A stretch of DNA of 64,000 bases from Bradyrhizobium sacchari. GTDB lineage: Bacteria > Pseudomonadota > Alphaproteobacteria > Rhizobiales > Xanthobacteraceae. The translations under genes and the position numbers were made by a program. Below, one piece after another: positions 55,992-64,000 of this stretch; the stretch's first letter is position 1, and the number at the start of each line of letters is the position of its first letter. Location: contig NZ_LWIG01000056.1 in NCBI RefSeq assembly GCF_002068095.1, forward strand, positions 22,439 through 86,438. The letters are read 5' to 3'. The notes under the pieces were generated by a model, which saw only the letters and a program-made list of their open reading frames with translations, did not search any database and was not told the origin of the DNA.

Positions 55992-57197
55992 ATGGGGAGC
56001 TCTCGCGTGATTGCCGCCAGCACCGCCGCCAAATCGTCTTGGTCCGACCAGGTGCGCCCCAAGCCCACCGTGCTCAACGACACGACATTGCGCGACGGCG
56101 AGCAGGCACCTGGCGTTGCGTTCACCACAGAGGAAAAGCTAACGATCGCGCAGTCGCTAGCGCGGGCCGGAGTCACGGAGATCGAGGCGGGAACGCCAGC
56201 GATGGGCAACGAGGAGATCGCCGCCATCCGCGCCATTGTTGAAGCAGATCTTCCGCTGACCACCATAGGCTGGTGCCGGATGCGGGAATCTGATGTCGAC
56301 GCGGCGATCGAAGCAAAGGTGTCCATGATCAATATGTCGATCCCGACCTCCGATGTCCAGATCGCGGCCAAGCTCGGTGGTCATCGGGACCTGGCGCTAG
56401 AACGGTTGAAGCGAGTGGTGGGCTATGCCTGTGAGCGCGGACTAGAGGTCGCCGTCGGTGGTGAGGACTCCTCCCGCGCCGACATTGATTTTCTCATAAG
56501 GCTGATGGCGACGGCAAAGGCCGCGGGCGCGCGTCGCTTTCGTATTGCAGATACGCTCAGTGTGCTCGATCCCGATGGAACGTACGCGCTGGTCGGAAAT
56601 TTGCGGGCGACTACCGATCTCGAACTTGAATTTCACGGTCACGATGATCTAGGACTCGCAACCGCGAACACGCTCTCCGCCATCAGGGCTGGCGCGAGCC
56701 ACGCCTCAGTGACCGTCATCGGGCTGGGCGAGCGGGCCGGAAATGCACCGCTCGAGGAAATCGCGGTCGCTCTCAAGCAGCTCTACGGGCGCGAGACCGG
56801 CATCATACTCCCGGAGCTCGAGAACGTCGCCACGGTAGTAGCAGCCGCGGCCGCACGTGCGATTCCTATGAACAAGGCGATCGTCGGACAGCATGTATTT
56901 ACGCACGAATCCGGCATTCATGTCGCTGGCCTCTTGAAGGATCAACGCACCTATCAATCGCTTGATCCCGTTTTGCTTGGCCGCTGCAACCGCTTTGTGT
57001 TCGGCAAGCATTCCGGACTTGCGGCGATCACCGCGTTACTCGATGAACTGCAGCTCGTCGCCAGCGACGATCAAGCCAGGCAGATCCTGTCGCAAGTCCG
57101 AAAATATGCCATCGAGCACAAGCTGCCGGTCGAGCGCGAAACCGTGGCGGCGATCTGGCGCGACGTGTGCGGATGCCTGGCCACCCACCCTGTGTGA
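55992..57197 (+). CDS. nifV: Homocitrate synthase NifV
   Basis: A 401-residue acyltransferase joining acetyl-CoA and 2-oxoglutarate to homocitrate, the organic ligand of FeMo-co. Motifs: VLNDTTLRDGEQAPGVAF (HMGL signature), EIEAGTPAMG, FHGHDDLGLATANTL (metal-binding HxH), and GKHSG near the C-terminus. It has a dedicated NifA site and promoter. Most rhizobia lack nifV and receive homocitrate from the host nodule enzyme FEN1, so its presence is informative. LeuA/citramalate synthase is less likely given context. Confidence 0.92.
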   Translation: MGSSRVIAASTAAKSSWSDQVRPKPTVLNDTTLRDGEQAPGVAFTTEEKLTIAQSLARAGVTEIEAGTPAMGNEEIAAIRAIVEADLPLTTIGWCRMRESDVDAAIEAKVSMINMSIPTSDVQIAAKLGGHRDLALERLKRVVGYACERGLEVAVGGEDSSRADIDFLIRLMATAKAAGARRFRIADTLSVLDPDGTYALVGNLRATTDLELEFHGHDDLGLATANTLSAIRAGASHASVTVIGLGERAGNAPLEEIAVALKQLYGRETGIILPELENVATVVAAAAARAIPMNKAIVGQHVFTHESGIHVAGLLKDQRTYQSLDPVLLGRCNRFVFGKHSGLAAITALLDELQLVASDDQARQILSQVRKYAIEHKLPVERETVAAIWRDVCGCLATHPV

Positions 57198-57668
57198 AAA
57201 GACAGCAACGCTTGCGTCGACCTTTCGCAAACCGATGCGCCGCAAGGACAGTGTCCGATGTCGCTGATGGCGCGAGCGGCGTCCAGCTTTCGCACGTCAG
57301 ATCCCCTGGCGCGATCTCACCTCCAGATCTTACTTCCCGTTCCGCCATACATGCTGTGATCTCCTACCCAATGACGAGCCGTCCCCGGACTGCCAATCGG
57401 CATCTTCTCGCGCGGCTGATTTCCGGTCCGACAACCGCCCTGAGGAGCGTCAACCTAGATCGTGGTTTGGCCATTGATCCCGGATCTTCATCGGGACTGG
57501 CTTCGTCACCGGCGGACCTGCCGATCTGGGCGGCGAAGTTGAGAGCACCGCTTTCCGGAGTCAGGCTGTTGCGACGCGCTCCAGCTGTGCGAGGCAGGAC
57601 CGCAGCAGTCAACAGGCTGCCACCCCATCACATTGACCGTCCAGAGCTAATTCGAAGGACAATTTTCG
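57198..57668. other. Spacer between nifV and nifW
   Basis: About 470 bases. The only long frame (57167-57769) overlaps both neighbours and looks like a GC shadow. No NifA site or -24/-12 element was found, so nifW probably depends on the nifV promoter. Confidence 0.45.
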
Positions 57669-58010
57669 ATGATCAACTCATCCCCGACAGCCAGTATACT
57701 GGTTCGGCTCCGCAAGGCCTCGTCGGCAGAGGATTTTTTTTCGCTGCTAGGCGTCGATTACGACCCTAATATCGTGAATGTCGCGCGCCTTCACATCTTA
57801 AAGCGCATGGGACAATACTTCGCCCAAGAACAATTTGCTGGTGCCGCAGAGCCGGAAATCAGAGCTCGATGCAAGGCGATGTTGGAACAGGCCTATGCAG
57901 ATTTCGTGGCATCGTCACCGATCCAGGAGCGGGTGTTCAAGGTTTTGAAGGATGCCGTTGCAGACTCTAGGAAGCCTGCGGCCTTTGTCCCCTTGAGCGA
58001 GCTGAAGTGA
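57669..58010 (+). CDS. nifW: Nitrogenase-stabilising protein NifW
   Basis: A 113-residue NifW with SSAEDFFSLLGVDYDPNIVNVARLHILKRMGQYF and the C-terminal SPIQERVFKVLKDA. NifW binds the MoFe protein and protects it from oxygen. AGGAC lies nine bases upstream. Length and motifs are typical. Confidence 0.93.
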   Translation: MINSSPTASILVRLRKASSAEDFFSLLGVDYDPNIVNVARLHILKRMGQYFAQEQFAGAAEPEIRARCKAMLEQAYADFVASSPIQERVFKVLKDAVADSRKPAAFVPLSELK

Positions 58011-58148
58011 CCTAGCATTCCACTGTAAGCGAAGTCTGCCCGACGGACGCCGAGGCGCTCCGTTAATGCGGGCTTTCTATTTCTCGGGCCCAAGTCTCTG
58101 CAGCCATGTCCCGAGCAACGATTGTCGTATTCCCCCCCATGTCTGAAT

Positions 58149-58164
58149 TGTTTGGTTCGTGACT
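58149..58164 (+). promoter_or_regulatory. Imperfect NifA site for fixBCX
   Basis: TGTTTGGTTCGTGACT is TGT-N10-ACT, one base off. It lies 71 bases before the -24 element, the right distance. Confidence 0.45.
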
Positions 58165-58235
58165 ATGCTATCAGCAGCTGTTTGAAGTGTCGCACAAGCC
58201 ATTACTTCCCACCGACTTTCGATCGTCTTTGCAGC

Positions 58236-58251
58236 TGGTACGACACTTGCC
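58236..58251 (+). promoter_or_regulatory. Sigma-54 promoter of fixBCX
   Basis: TGGTACGACACTTGCC has -24 GG and -12 GC in phase; T replaces C at position 4. It is the only -24/-12 element between nifW and fixB, implying a leader of about 650 bases. Confidence 0.75.
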
Positions 58252-58321
58252 TGTTGTCCTGCTGATCCGATCATCGATGCCGACAGATGGTAGCGTCCGC
58301 GATCACTTTGAAGGAGGAGCC

Positions 58322-58429
58322 ATGATGCTGCTTTTGCTGCCTGCCGAGCCGCCCTGCGCCATCGTATTGAGGCGTACGATCCCGGCAGGTCCCTTCGCAA
58401 CGGTCTTTAACGCGGTCGTAGGTTCGTAG
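58322..58429 (+). CDS. 35-codon leader ORF of fixBCX
   Basis: GAAGGAGGAG lies three bases before ATG 58322, the strongest ribosome site in the window, opening a 35-codon frame (MMLLLLPAEPPCAIV...) that ends in GVVGS-like NAVVGS. It starts about 70 bases after the predicted transcript start. I recall that a short ORF in a long fixBCX leader affecting transcript level was described in B. japonicum; this appears to be it. Product function unknown, possibly only the act of translation matters. Confidence 0.6.
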   Translation: MMLLLLPAEPPCAIVLRRTIPAGPFATVFNAVVGS

Positions 58430-58915
58430 CGACGGTGAGACGGTGGTCAATGAATAAGTGTCCCCTTCGTGCTACTCCTGTGGCGGGTATGCACAGCAGC
58501 ATCCACATCAAATCGGCTCCCGATTTCGCTCAGAGTTGTCTGTATCTCATGGCGGATAGAAACTACGCCACGAAGAGCGGTAGCATCGACCCATACGGAC
58601 TGCTAGCTCTGGAGGCGCGGCGAACGGACTCGTCAACTAGGCCTGGGAGCGGCCATTCAGAATCAGCACGGCGTCCTGGCCAGCCGCGGTGGCGCTCGTC
58701 GAACCCGGCGCGCAAGGGTTCAGTTTGCAAGATCTCTTTAAAATCCGGCCGAACGGGTACGTCTATTGCGACGACGCGTGTTGTTGTGCGACCGGTGCGA
58801 GCACGCAGGCGCGCAGGGCAGCCAGCCACTTGTTGACCAAAAGTGAACTTCAGTTAACGAGAGCGAAGAAGCAACCGTGGCGCGGGCGCGCCTATCGTTG
58901 AGAGGAATTTAGACT
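58430..58915 (+). other. Untranslated leader of fixBCX
   Basis: About 490 bases of transcribed spacer between the small ORF and fixB. Frames at 58435-58836 (plus) and 58563-58829 (minus) have no family resemblance. No second promoter was seen, so fixB translation depends on this long leader. Confidence 0.5.
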
Positions 58916-60025
58916 ATGAGCAACGTCAGCAAAGCGGCCATGCCACCGGGAGCCGGCCGCGGAGCAGCCAAGAAAGCACTGCCGGAGCACTTCAAGTCCT
59001 ACAAGCACGTCTGGGTCTTCGTCGAGCTGGAGCGTGGCCAAGTGCATCCCGTTTCCTGGGAGCTCATGGGTGCGGGGCGCGGCCTTGCCGACAAGCTAAA
59101 GGTGAATCTTGCCGCCGTTGTTATCGGTCCGGAGGGGCAGCACACACGTAACGCAGCACTCGAAGCCTTCTGCTATGGCGCCGATCTGGCCTATCTCGTG
59201 AGCGACAATGTTTTGTCGGATTACCGCAATGAATCCTATACCAAAGCGCTAACCGAACTCGTTAACACTTACAAGCCTGAGATATTGCTGTTGGGTGCGA
59301 CGACGCTCGGTCGCGATCTCGCAGGTTCCGTGGCGACAACTCTGTCGACGGGGCTCACTGCCGACTGCACCGCGCTGGACGTGGACACCGATGGTTCGCT
59401 CGCGGCGACGCGTCCAACCTTTGGCGGCTCGCTGCTCTGCACAATCTATACCTTGAATTATCGTCCGCAGATGGCCACGGTCCGTCCGCGGGTCATGCCG
59501 ATGCCTGAACGCGTTATGCGCGATGCCGCTCGTATCATCGTGCATCCGCTCGGCCTTGTCGAAGACGATATAGTCACAAAAGTGTTGTCGTTCCTACCCG
59601 ACCGCGATGCAGAAACGTCCAATCTCGCCTATGCCGATGTGGTGGTTGCAGGCGGCCTGGGACTGGGATCGCCTGAGAATTTTCGCTTGGTGCGCGAGCT
59701 TGCAACTCTGCTTGGCGCTGAATATGGCTGCTCGCGTCCGCTCGTGCAAAAAGGATGGGTTACGCCGGACCGGCAAATCGGCCAGACCGGCAAGACCATC
59801 CGGCCGAAGCTCTATATTGCCGCGGGCATTTCCGGTGCGATCCAGCACCGAGTTGGCGTCGAGGGTGCGGATCTGATCGTGGCCGTCAATACTGACAAGA
59901 ACGCTCCGATCTTTGACTTCGCCCACCTCGCGATCGTCAGCGATGCCATGCAATTGTTACCGGCGCTGACGACCGCATTTCGCGCGCGGCTTTTACCCGA
60001 TTCGCGCGCGCGGATTGCGGTCTAG
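58916..60025 (+). CDS. fixB: Electron transfer flavoprotein alpha subunit FixB
   Basis: A 369-residue ETF alpha. The C-terminal FAD domain carries VVVAGGLGLGSPENFRLVRELA and VAVNTDKNAPIFDFAHLAIVSD. With FixA (not in the window) it takes electrons from NADH or pyruvate-derived donors and, through bifurcation in the FixABCX complex, reduces ferredoxin for nitrogenase. GAGGAA precedes the ATG. fixC begins 11 bases after the stop. Confidence 0.95.
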   Translation: MSNVSKAAMPPGAGRGAAKKALPEHFKSYKHVWVFVELERGQVHPVSWELMGAGRGLADKLKVNLAAVVIGPEGQHTRNAALEAFCYGADLAYLVSDNVLSDYRNESYTKALTELVNTYKPEILLLGATTLGRDLAGSVATTLSTGLTADCTALDVDTDGSLAATRPTFGGSLLCTIYTLNYRPQMATVRPRVMPMPERVMRDAARIIVHPLGLVEDDIVTKVLSFLPDRDAETSNLAYADVVVAGGLGLGSPENFRLVRELATLLGAEYGCSRPLVQKGWVTPDRQIGQTGKTIRPKLYIAAGISGAIQHRVGVEGADLIVAVNTDKNAPIFDFAHLAIVSDAMQLLPALTTAFRARLLPDSRARIAV

Positions 60026-60036
60026 AGGAGATGATG

Positions 60037-61344
60037 ATGATTGAAGAGAGATTCGATGCGATCGTGGTCGGCGCCGGTATGGCAGGCAACGCGGCTGCAT
60101 TGACGATGGCCAAACGCGGCATGAAGGTGTTGCAGCTCGAGCGGGGCGAATATCCTGGATCGAAGAATGTGCAGGGCGCCATCCTCTATGCCGACATGAT
60201 GGAAAAGCTGGTCCCCGAGTTTCGAGAGGAGGCGCCGCTCGAACGTCACCTGATCGAACAGCGCTTCTGGATGATGGACGATCGCTCTCATGTGGGCATG
60301 CATTACCGTTCGGAGGACTTTAACGAAGAGCGGCCGAACCGCTATACGATTATACGCGCTCAGTTTGACAAATGGTTCTCTTCCAAGGTGCGGGAGGCTG
60401 GGGCAATCGTGCTGTGCGAGACAACCGTCACCGAGCTTGCCCGCGACGGTCGCGGAAGGATCGTCGGTGTTCGTACAGATCGCCGAGACGGCGAAATACA
60501 TGCCGATGTCGTCGTGCTGGCCGAGGGGGTCAATGGTCTGCTAGGCACGCGTGCGGGTCTGCGGGCGCGCCCGACACCCGACAACGTTGCGCTTGCGGTG
60601 AAGGAAATGCACTTCTTGCCTCGCGAGACCATCGAGGCTCGATTCAATCTCAAGGGCGATGAAGGCGTCGTGATCGAGGCGGTCGGTACCATTTCCCGCG
60701 GCATGACCGGGATGGGTTTCATCTACGCCAATAAAGAGTGCATTTCGCTTGGCATCGGTTGTCTCGTCGCCGACTTCCAGCGCACGGGCCAAACGCCGTA
60801 CGGCCTGCTCGATCATTTCAAGAGGCATCCCTCTGTGGCGCCCTTAATAGCAGGGTCCGAAGTCAAGGAATATTCGGCGCATCTCATTCCTGAAGGCGGT
60901 TATAAGTCGATCCCGCAGCTTTATGGGGAAGGCTGGGTGGTAGTGGGCGATGCGGCCCAGCTCAACAATGCCATTCATCGTGAAGGCTCCAATCTCGCGA
61001 TGACTTCCGGCCGCATCGCCGCCGAAGCGATAGGTCTGGTCAAATCGCGCGGCGAGCCGATGAGCGCAACGAATCTATCGGTCTACAAGAAGATGTTGGA
61101 CGATTCCTTCGTCATCAAAGATTTAAGGAAGTACAAGGACTTGCCGCCCCTGATGCATACCCAGTCAGAAAACTTCTTTCTTACCTATCCGCAGCTCATC
61201 TCCAAAGCGATGCAGAACTTTGTGCGCGTCGATGGTACGCCCAAGGCTGAGAAGGAACAGGCGACCCTGAAATCCTTTGTCAAGGCGCGGTCATGGACAG
61301 GTCTGTTCGGGGATGCTTGTCGTATCGCCCGTGCCTGGCGCTGA
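60037..61344 (+). CDS. fixC: FixC flavoprotein (ETF:quinone oxidoreductase-like)
   Basis: A 435-residue FAD protein with the Rossmann start FDAIVVGAGMAGNAAALTMA and GEGWVVVGDAAQLNNAIHREGSNLAM. It accepts electrons from FixAB and passes them to quinone and FixX. Three consecutive ATG codons occur (60031, 60034, 60037); AGAGGAG at 60024-60030 gives the best spacing for 60037. Confidence 0.95.
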   Translation: MIEERFDAIVVGAGMAGNAAALTMAKRGMKVLQLERGEYPGSKNVQGAILYADMMEKLVPEFREEAPLERHLIEQRFWMMDDRSHVGMHYRSEDFNEERPNRYTIIRAQFDKWFSSKVREAGAIVLCETTVTELARDGRGRIVGVRTDRRDGEIHADVVVLAEGVNGLLGTRAGLRARPTPDNVALAVKEMHFLPRETIEARFNLKGDEGVVIEAVGTISRGMTGMGFIYANKECISLGIGCLVADFQRTGQTPYGLLDHFKRHPSVAPLIAGSEVKEYSAHLIPEGGYKSIPQLYGEGWVVVGDAAQLNNAIHREGSNLAMTSGRIAAEAIGLVKSRGEPMSATNLSVYKKMLDDSFVIKDLRKYKDLPPLMHTQSENFFLTYPQLISKAMQNFVRVDGTPKAEKEQATLKSFVKARSWTGLFGDACRIARAWR

Positions 61345-61382
61345 GAGTAATAGCGTGACGTCCAACAATGGAAGCCCAAAGC

Positions 61383-61679
61383 ATGAATGTCGAACCCTCC
61401 GTGCGCGTCGAAGACAAGCTGTATTACAACCGTTATCTTGTCGACGTCGGTCACCCTCACGTCAAGGTCCGTGCGCACAAGACGCCATCGCCCCAGCTCC
61501 TGGCACTTTTGAAGGCCTGCCCCGCGCGATGCTACGAGCTCAACGACGACGGCCAAGTCGAGGTAGCGGTTGACGGCTGCATCGAATGCGGTACCTGCCG
61601 CGTGATCGCCGAGCCGACCGGCGACATCCAATGGAGCCATCCGCGCGGTGGATATGGCATTCTGTTCAAGTTTGGCTGA
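61383..61679 (+). CDS. fixX: FixX ferredoxin-like protein
   Basis: A 98-residue Fe-S protein. CPARCYEL and CIECGTCRVI provide the four ligands as in the C-terminal domain of ETF-QO. The extra Cys often seen in rhizobial FixX (CRVLC) is Ala here (CRVIAEPTGD), which should not affect the cluster. GGAAG lies eight bases before ATG 61383; ATG 61368 is an alternative. It completes FixBCX. Confidence 0.94.
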   Translation: MNVEPSVRVEDKLYYNRYLVDVGHPHVKVRAHKTPSPQLLALLKACPARCYELNDDGQVEVAVDGCIECGTCRVIAEPTGDIQWSHPRGGYGILFKFG

Positions 61680-61846
61680 TGATGGGACGCTGGGTCGTGG
61701 TGGGACCAACGTTAGGCGTAATCTCACTGTATCTGTGGCGCGTTCGCCGTCACTTGGATGCCGCCGGGTATTCGAGCAAACACCCGTCATGGGGACGCTG
61801 TGCAAGCATGACTCGTAGATATCACGCTCGTTCGGAAGCTGCATAG
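61679..61846 (+). CDS. Possible 55-residue single-span membrane protein after fixX
   Basis: The ATG shares one base with the fixX stop. MMGRWVVVGPTLGVISLYLW is a plausible membrane segment, followed by a basic tail (RRHLDAAGY...RRYHARSEA). It has no recognised family. Overlap with the fixX stop is the main support; chance is possible. Confidence 0.3.
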   Translation: MMGRWVVVGPTLGVISLYLWRVRRHLDAAGYSSKHPSWGRCASMTRRYHARSEAA

Positions 61847-61907
61847 TGCTGGTTGTGGCGCCACTGAGTAGCGCCACAATTTCGTGGTCCGGATGGCAGA
61901 GGAAAGA

Positions 61908-62456
61908 TCAGTCTCCCGCCTGAGGGGAGACAGGCCCAGCGGCCTCGATTGCGATTGCCACTGACTGTATGATCGCAGCAAAGCGCACGGCGGTCTGGAT
62001 CGCTTCCGAATTGACGCCCGCGGCTCCCAGTGTCTTCTCATGAGCATCGATGCAGGCACCGCAGCCGTTTATGGAGGAGACGGCAAGAGACCACAGCTCG
62101 AAATCTGTCTTGTCCACGTCGGGATTGCGGGTCACGTCCATACGCAGCCGCGGCGGCATCGTCTTGTATTCCGGGTTGGAAGCGAGGTGAGCGAAGCGGT
62201 AGTAGACGTTGTTCATTGCCACTACTGACGCCGCGGCTTTCGCTGCGGCGATCGCTACAGATGGCATCACGGCCGAGGCTGCCGATTCCACCGCGGCAAT
62301 CAGGGCTGAGTTGCGGGTGGCAACCGCGCTCGCCACCAGCACCCCGTATTTTCGTTGCGGCGAAAGCGTCTCATCGGCCACCAAGGAGGTCAAGTTAAGC
62401 CTTACATCCTCCGCGAAATCGGGAATCCTGTCGTATATTTGTTCGATCGACGACAT
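61908..62456 (-). CDS. ahpD: Alkyl hydroperoxidase AhpD
   Basis: A 182-residue carboxymuconolactone-decarboxylase fold protein. The redox motif SINGCGACIDAHEKTL supplies the CxxC pair with the catalytic His. AhpD reduces AhpC, taking electrons from a lipoyl domain in some bacteria. It lies six bases after ahpC on the same strand. Confidence 0.94.
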   Translation of the reverse strand: MSSIEQIYDRIPDFAEDVRLNLTSLVADETLSPQRKYGVLVASAVATRNSALIAAVESAASAVMPSVAIAAAKAAASVVAMNNVYYRFAHLASNPEYKTMPPRLRMDVTRNPDVDKTDFELWSLAVSSINGCGACIDAHEKTLGAAGVNSEAIQTAVRFAAIIQSVAIAIEAAGPVSPQAGD

Positions 62457-62462
62457 GCGGCG

Positions 62463-63017
62463 TCAAGCAACTTTCAATGTTTCGCCGCCGATTTCCCGGT
62501 TGCAGGGGCAGAGCTCGTCGGTTTGCAGCGCGTCCAGAACGCGGAGTGTGTCCTTAGGACTACGCCCGACACTGAGATTCGTCGCATAGACGTGCTGGAT
62601 CGTGTTGTAGGGGTCAACAATAAAGGTGTAACGATAAGCAACCCCTTCGGGTGAACGCACACCAAGACCATCGACGAGCGTTCCCTTTGTGTCGGCAAAC
62701 TGCCAGATTGGTAGATTGTGCAGGTCGACATGCGAGCGCCGCCAAGCGAGCTTGCAGAACTCGTTGTCAGTCGAACCACCCAGTACAACCGCATCACGGT
62801 CAGCGAATTCCTTGGAAAGGCGGGCAAACTCAGCGATCTCCGTCGGGCAGACGAAGGTAAAGTCCTTGGGATAGAAGAAGATGATTTTCCATTTTTCCGG
62901 AAAGCTCATTTCGGTCAGCGTCTCAAATGCACTCTGTCCCTCTTCTTCCTGCGCTTCAAAACCGGGCTTCACGCCTGTGATTTCGAACGGCGGCAACTGA
63001 CTTCCAATTCCGAGCAT
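62463..63017 (-). CDS. ahpC: Alkyl hydroperoxide reductase AhpC (peroxiredoxin)
   Basis: A 184-residue 2-Cys peroxiredoxin. Peroxidatic Cys in DFTFVCPTEIAEF, resolving Cys in DELCPCNREIGG. It removes peroxide and peroxynitrite, relevant to bacteroids with high respiration. Its promoter region contains a sigma-54 element, suggesting expression together with nitrogenase. Confidence 0.95.
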   Translation of the reverse strand: MLGIGSQLPPFEITGVKPGFEAQEEEGQSAFETLTEMSFPEKWKIIFFYPKDFTFVCPTEIAEFARLSKEFADRDAVVLGGSTDNEFCKLAWRRSHVDLHNLPIWQFADTKGTLVDGLGVRSPEGVAYRYTFIVDPYNTIQHVYATNLSVGRSPKDTLRVLDALQTDELCPCNREIGGETLKVA

Positions 63018-63064
63018 GCTGTCCTCACAAACTGTCTTTTCGTAGATCGTGACCTCACTAGTGG

Positions 63065-63080
63065 AGCAAAGTGTATGCCA
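63065..63080 (-). promoter_or_regulatory. Sigma-54 promoter of ahpCD
   Basis: On the minus strand TGGCATACACTTTGCT, with GG and GC in phase and an intact TTTGCT. It ends 48 bases before the ahpC ATG. No perfect NifA site lies in the next 150 bases upstream. Confidence 0.7.
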
Positions 63081-64000
63081 CCCGTTCTTAGGACGGGAAT
63101 TATTCGTAACACAGACCAGCCCAGCGGCATGGTTACCGGCGTGCTCGCGCGCTTGGTGCCTCGATCAGCACGAAGCTGACGGTCGTCTGGAGCACCACTG
63201 CTCGCACAACGCGTTGGGGCCAACCTGAGAAACACTCCATATGCCAGCAAACGAATGGCTACGATCGCGATGCCTTTGAGCTCGACGGTACGCGGGGGCA
63301 GGCTAGGAGGTTGGCGGGGAGACGGCAGCCAGACCTGAACCGTAGCAATGTCGTTCTCGACTGGCGGGCACTAGGGAGCCGACAAGGGGGAGCGTCGACT
63401 TGGGCTGTTTAGCGAACGAAGCTTGTTGAACTGCGACTTTTCGCCATTGAAGGTCCTCAATCGGCACGTTCGCAAGGCATCAACGTGGCGCAGGAGCGAA
63501 CGCCAGAGCTAAGGCCGCCTCCGGAGATGGCGAAGGGAGCCCGATGGCGATTTCAAAGCCGACGTGCTCGGCAGCCTCGATCTCACCCTCAAGTGGTCCG
63601 GTATCGTTGTGACCAATAGCGCTTCTGCCGCGCGCCAGGTGGTTGAGATATCGAACAACCGCTGCTCCGAAAGCCGACGACCCAGAGGCGGATCGTGCCA
63701 ACGCTCGCGGTGAGGCTCGTTAGTCGGCAACGCATGTTTTTCGGAACGTCTGTTTGGATTGGTACGCCTCAGGTTATGTAACGAATTCGGCGCGCAGGCC
63801 CCGGCCAGCTGCTGCTCGTTGATTGGCGAATTTGCCGATCGCGAGGAAATCGATCTTGTTGCCAAGACCCCTGGAAAAGGCGCCTGCGGCCTCAGCAAGC
63901 CCGTTTATGACAAGACGGCTAGGCTGCCGAGTGGTTGGAAAAGTCGAGATCTCTTCTCTCCTCGCGACGTCGATTACGAGCATAATGTGCGTGCCATTTG
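63081..64000. other. Spacer to the window edge
   Basis: About 920 bases with no gene I can support. Minus frames at 63480-63983 are short and overlapping. The last residues could belong to a gene beyond the window. Confidence 0.4.

Noticed and set aside
57167..57769. 200-codon frame between nifV and nifW
   Set aside because: It overlaps both real genes and has the composition of a GC shadow.
63985..64000. TGGCACG-like string on the minus strand at the window end
   Set aside because: TTATGC replaces TTGC, so the -12 half is out of phase.

Overview
The window looks like a segment of the symbiosis island of a soybean-type Bradyrhizobium (B. japonicum / B. diazoefficiens group). NodVW, two intact NopP-type type III effectors, an uptake [NiFe] hydrogenase cluster and a nearly complete nif/fix set appear in an order I recall from strain USDA110. 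The long non-coding spacers, broken genes and decayed transposases also fit an island. Species assignment is from memory of gene order and was not checked by a search.

Layout. 1-2.6 kb: the 3'-part of an S9 (DPP IV-like) peptidase and a NopP-like effector behind a tts box. 3.4-7.3 kb (minus): a lone receiver protein, NodW and NodV, the isoflavonoid-responsive two-component system. 8.3-9.6 kb (minus): a DctA-type dicarboxylate carrier. 10.7-12.8 kb: a ModB-like permease without partners and a frameshifted serine hydrolase. 13.1-26.4 kb: hupSLCDF-hupH-hupK-hypABFCDE, behind a NifA site, a FixK-like box and a -24/-12 promoter. 26.8-27.9 kb: alanine dehydrogenase with a terminator. 28.3-37.6 kb: a ferredoxin gene, a sufS remnant, then nifDKENX, two NifX-associated genes and fdxB, ending in a long CT dinucleotide tract. 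37.6-42 kb: island debris, with a truncated nopP copy, two transposase remnants and an intact nopP. 42.3-49.6 kb: a Rieske protein, an unknown minus-strand gene, iscA-like, nifU-C-like, nifS, nifT, nifB, fdxN, nifZ and small accessory ORFs. 50-53.3 kb: small nif-associated genes, a [2Fe-2S] ferredoxin, ompW with a perfect FixK box, and an ArsC-like nitrogenase-associated gene. 53.6-61.8 kb: nifH, nifQ, nifV, nifW and fixBCX. 61.9-63.1 kb (minus): ahpD and ahpC.

How it works together. Sigma-54 promoters (TGGCACG-N4-TTGC type) precede the ferredoxin gene, nifD, the iscA-nifS operon, nifB, nifH, nifV, fixBCX, hupS and ahpC. Most have a NifA upstream site (TGT-N10-ACA). Nitrogenase, its cofactor and Fe-S assembly, electron supply (FixBCX, ferredoxins), hydrogen recycling and peroxide defence therefore appear to form one low-oxygen NifA regulon, with FixK-type input at ompW and perhaps hupS. 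NodVW and the NopP effectors belong to the earlier host-recognition stage.

I found no wholly new system. The features most worth follow-up are the (CT)n tract overlapping the end of fdxB, the nopP family (two intact, one broken), the long fixBCX leader with a 35-codon ORF, the NifU-like protein lacking a cysteine, nifV in a rhizobial nif cluster, the reduced hup accessory set, and the small unknown genes between nifZ and nifH.
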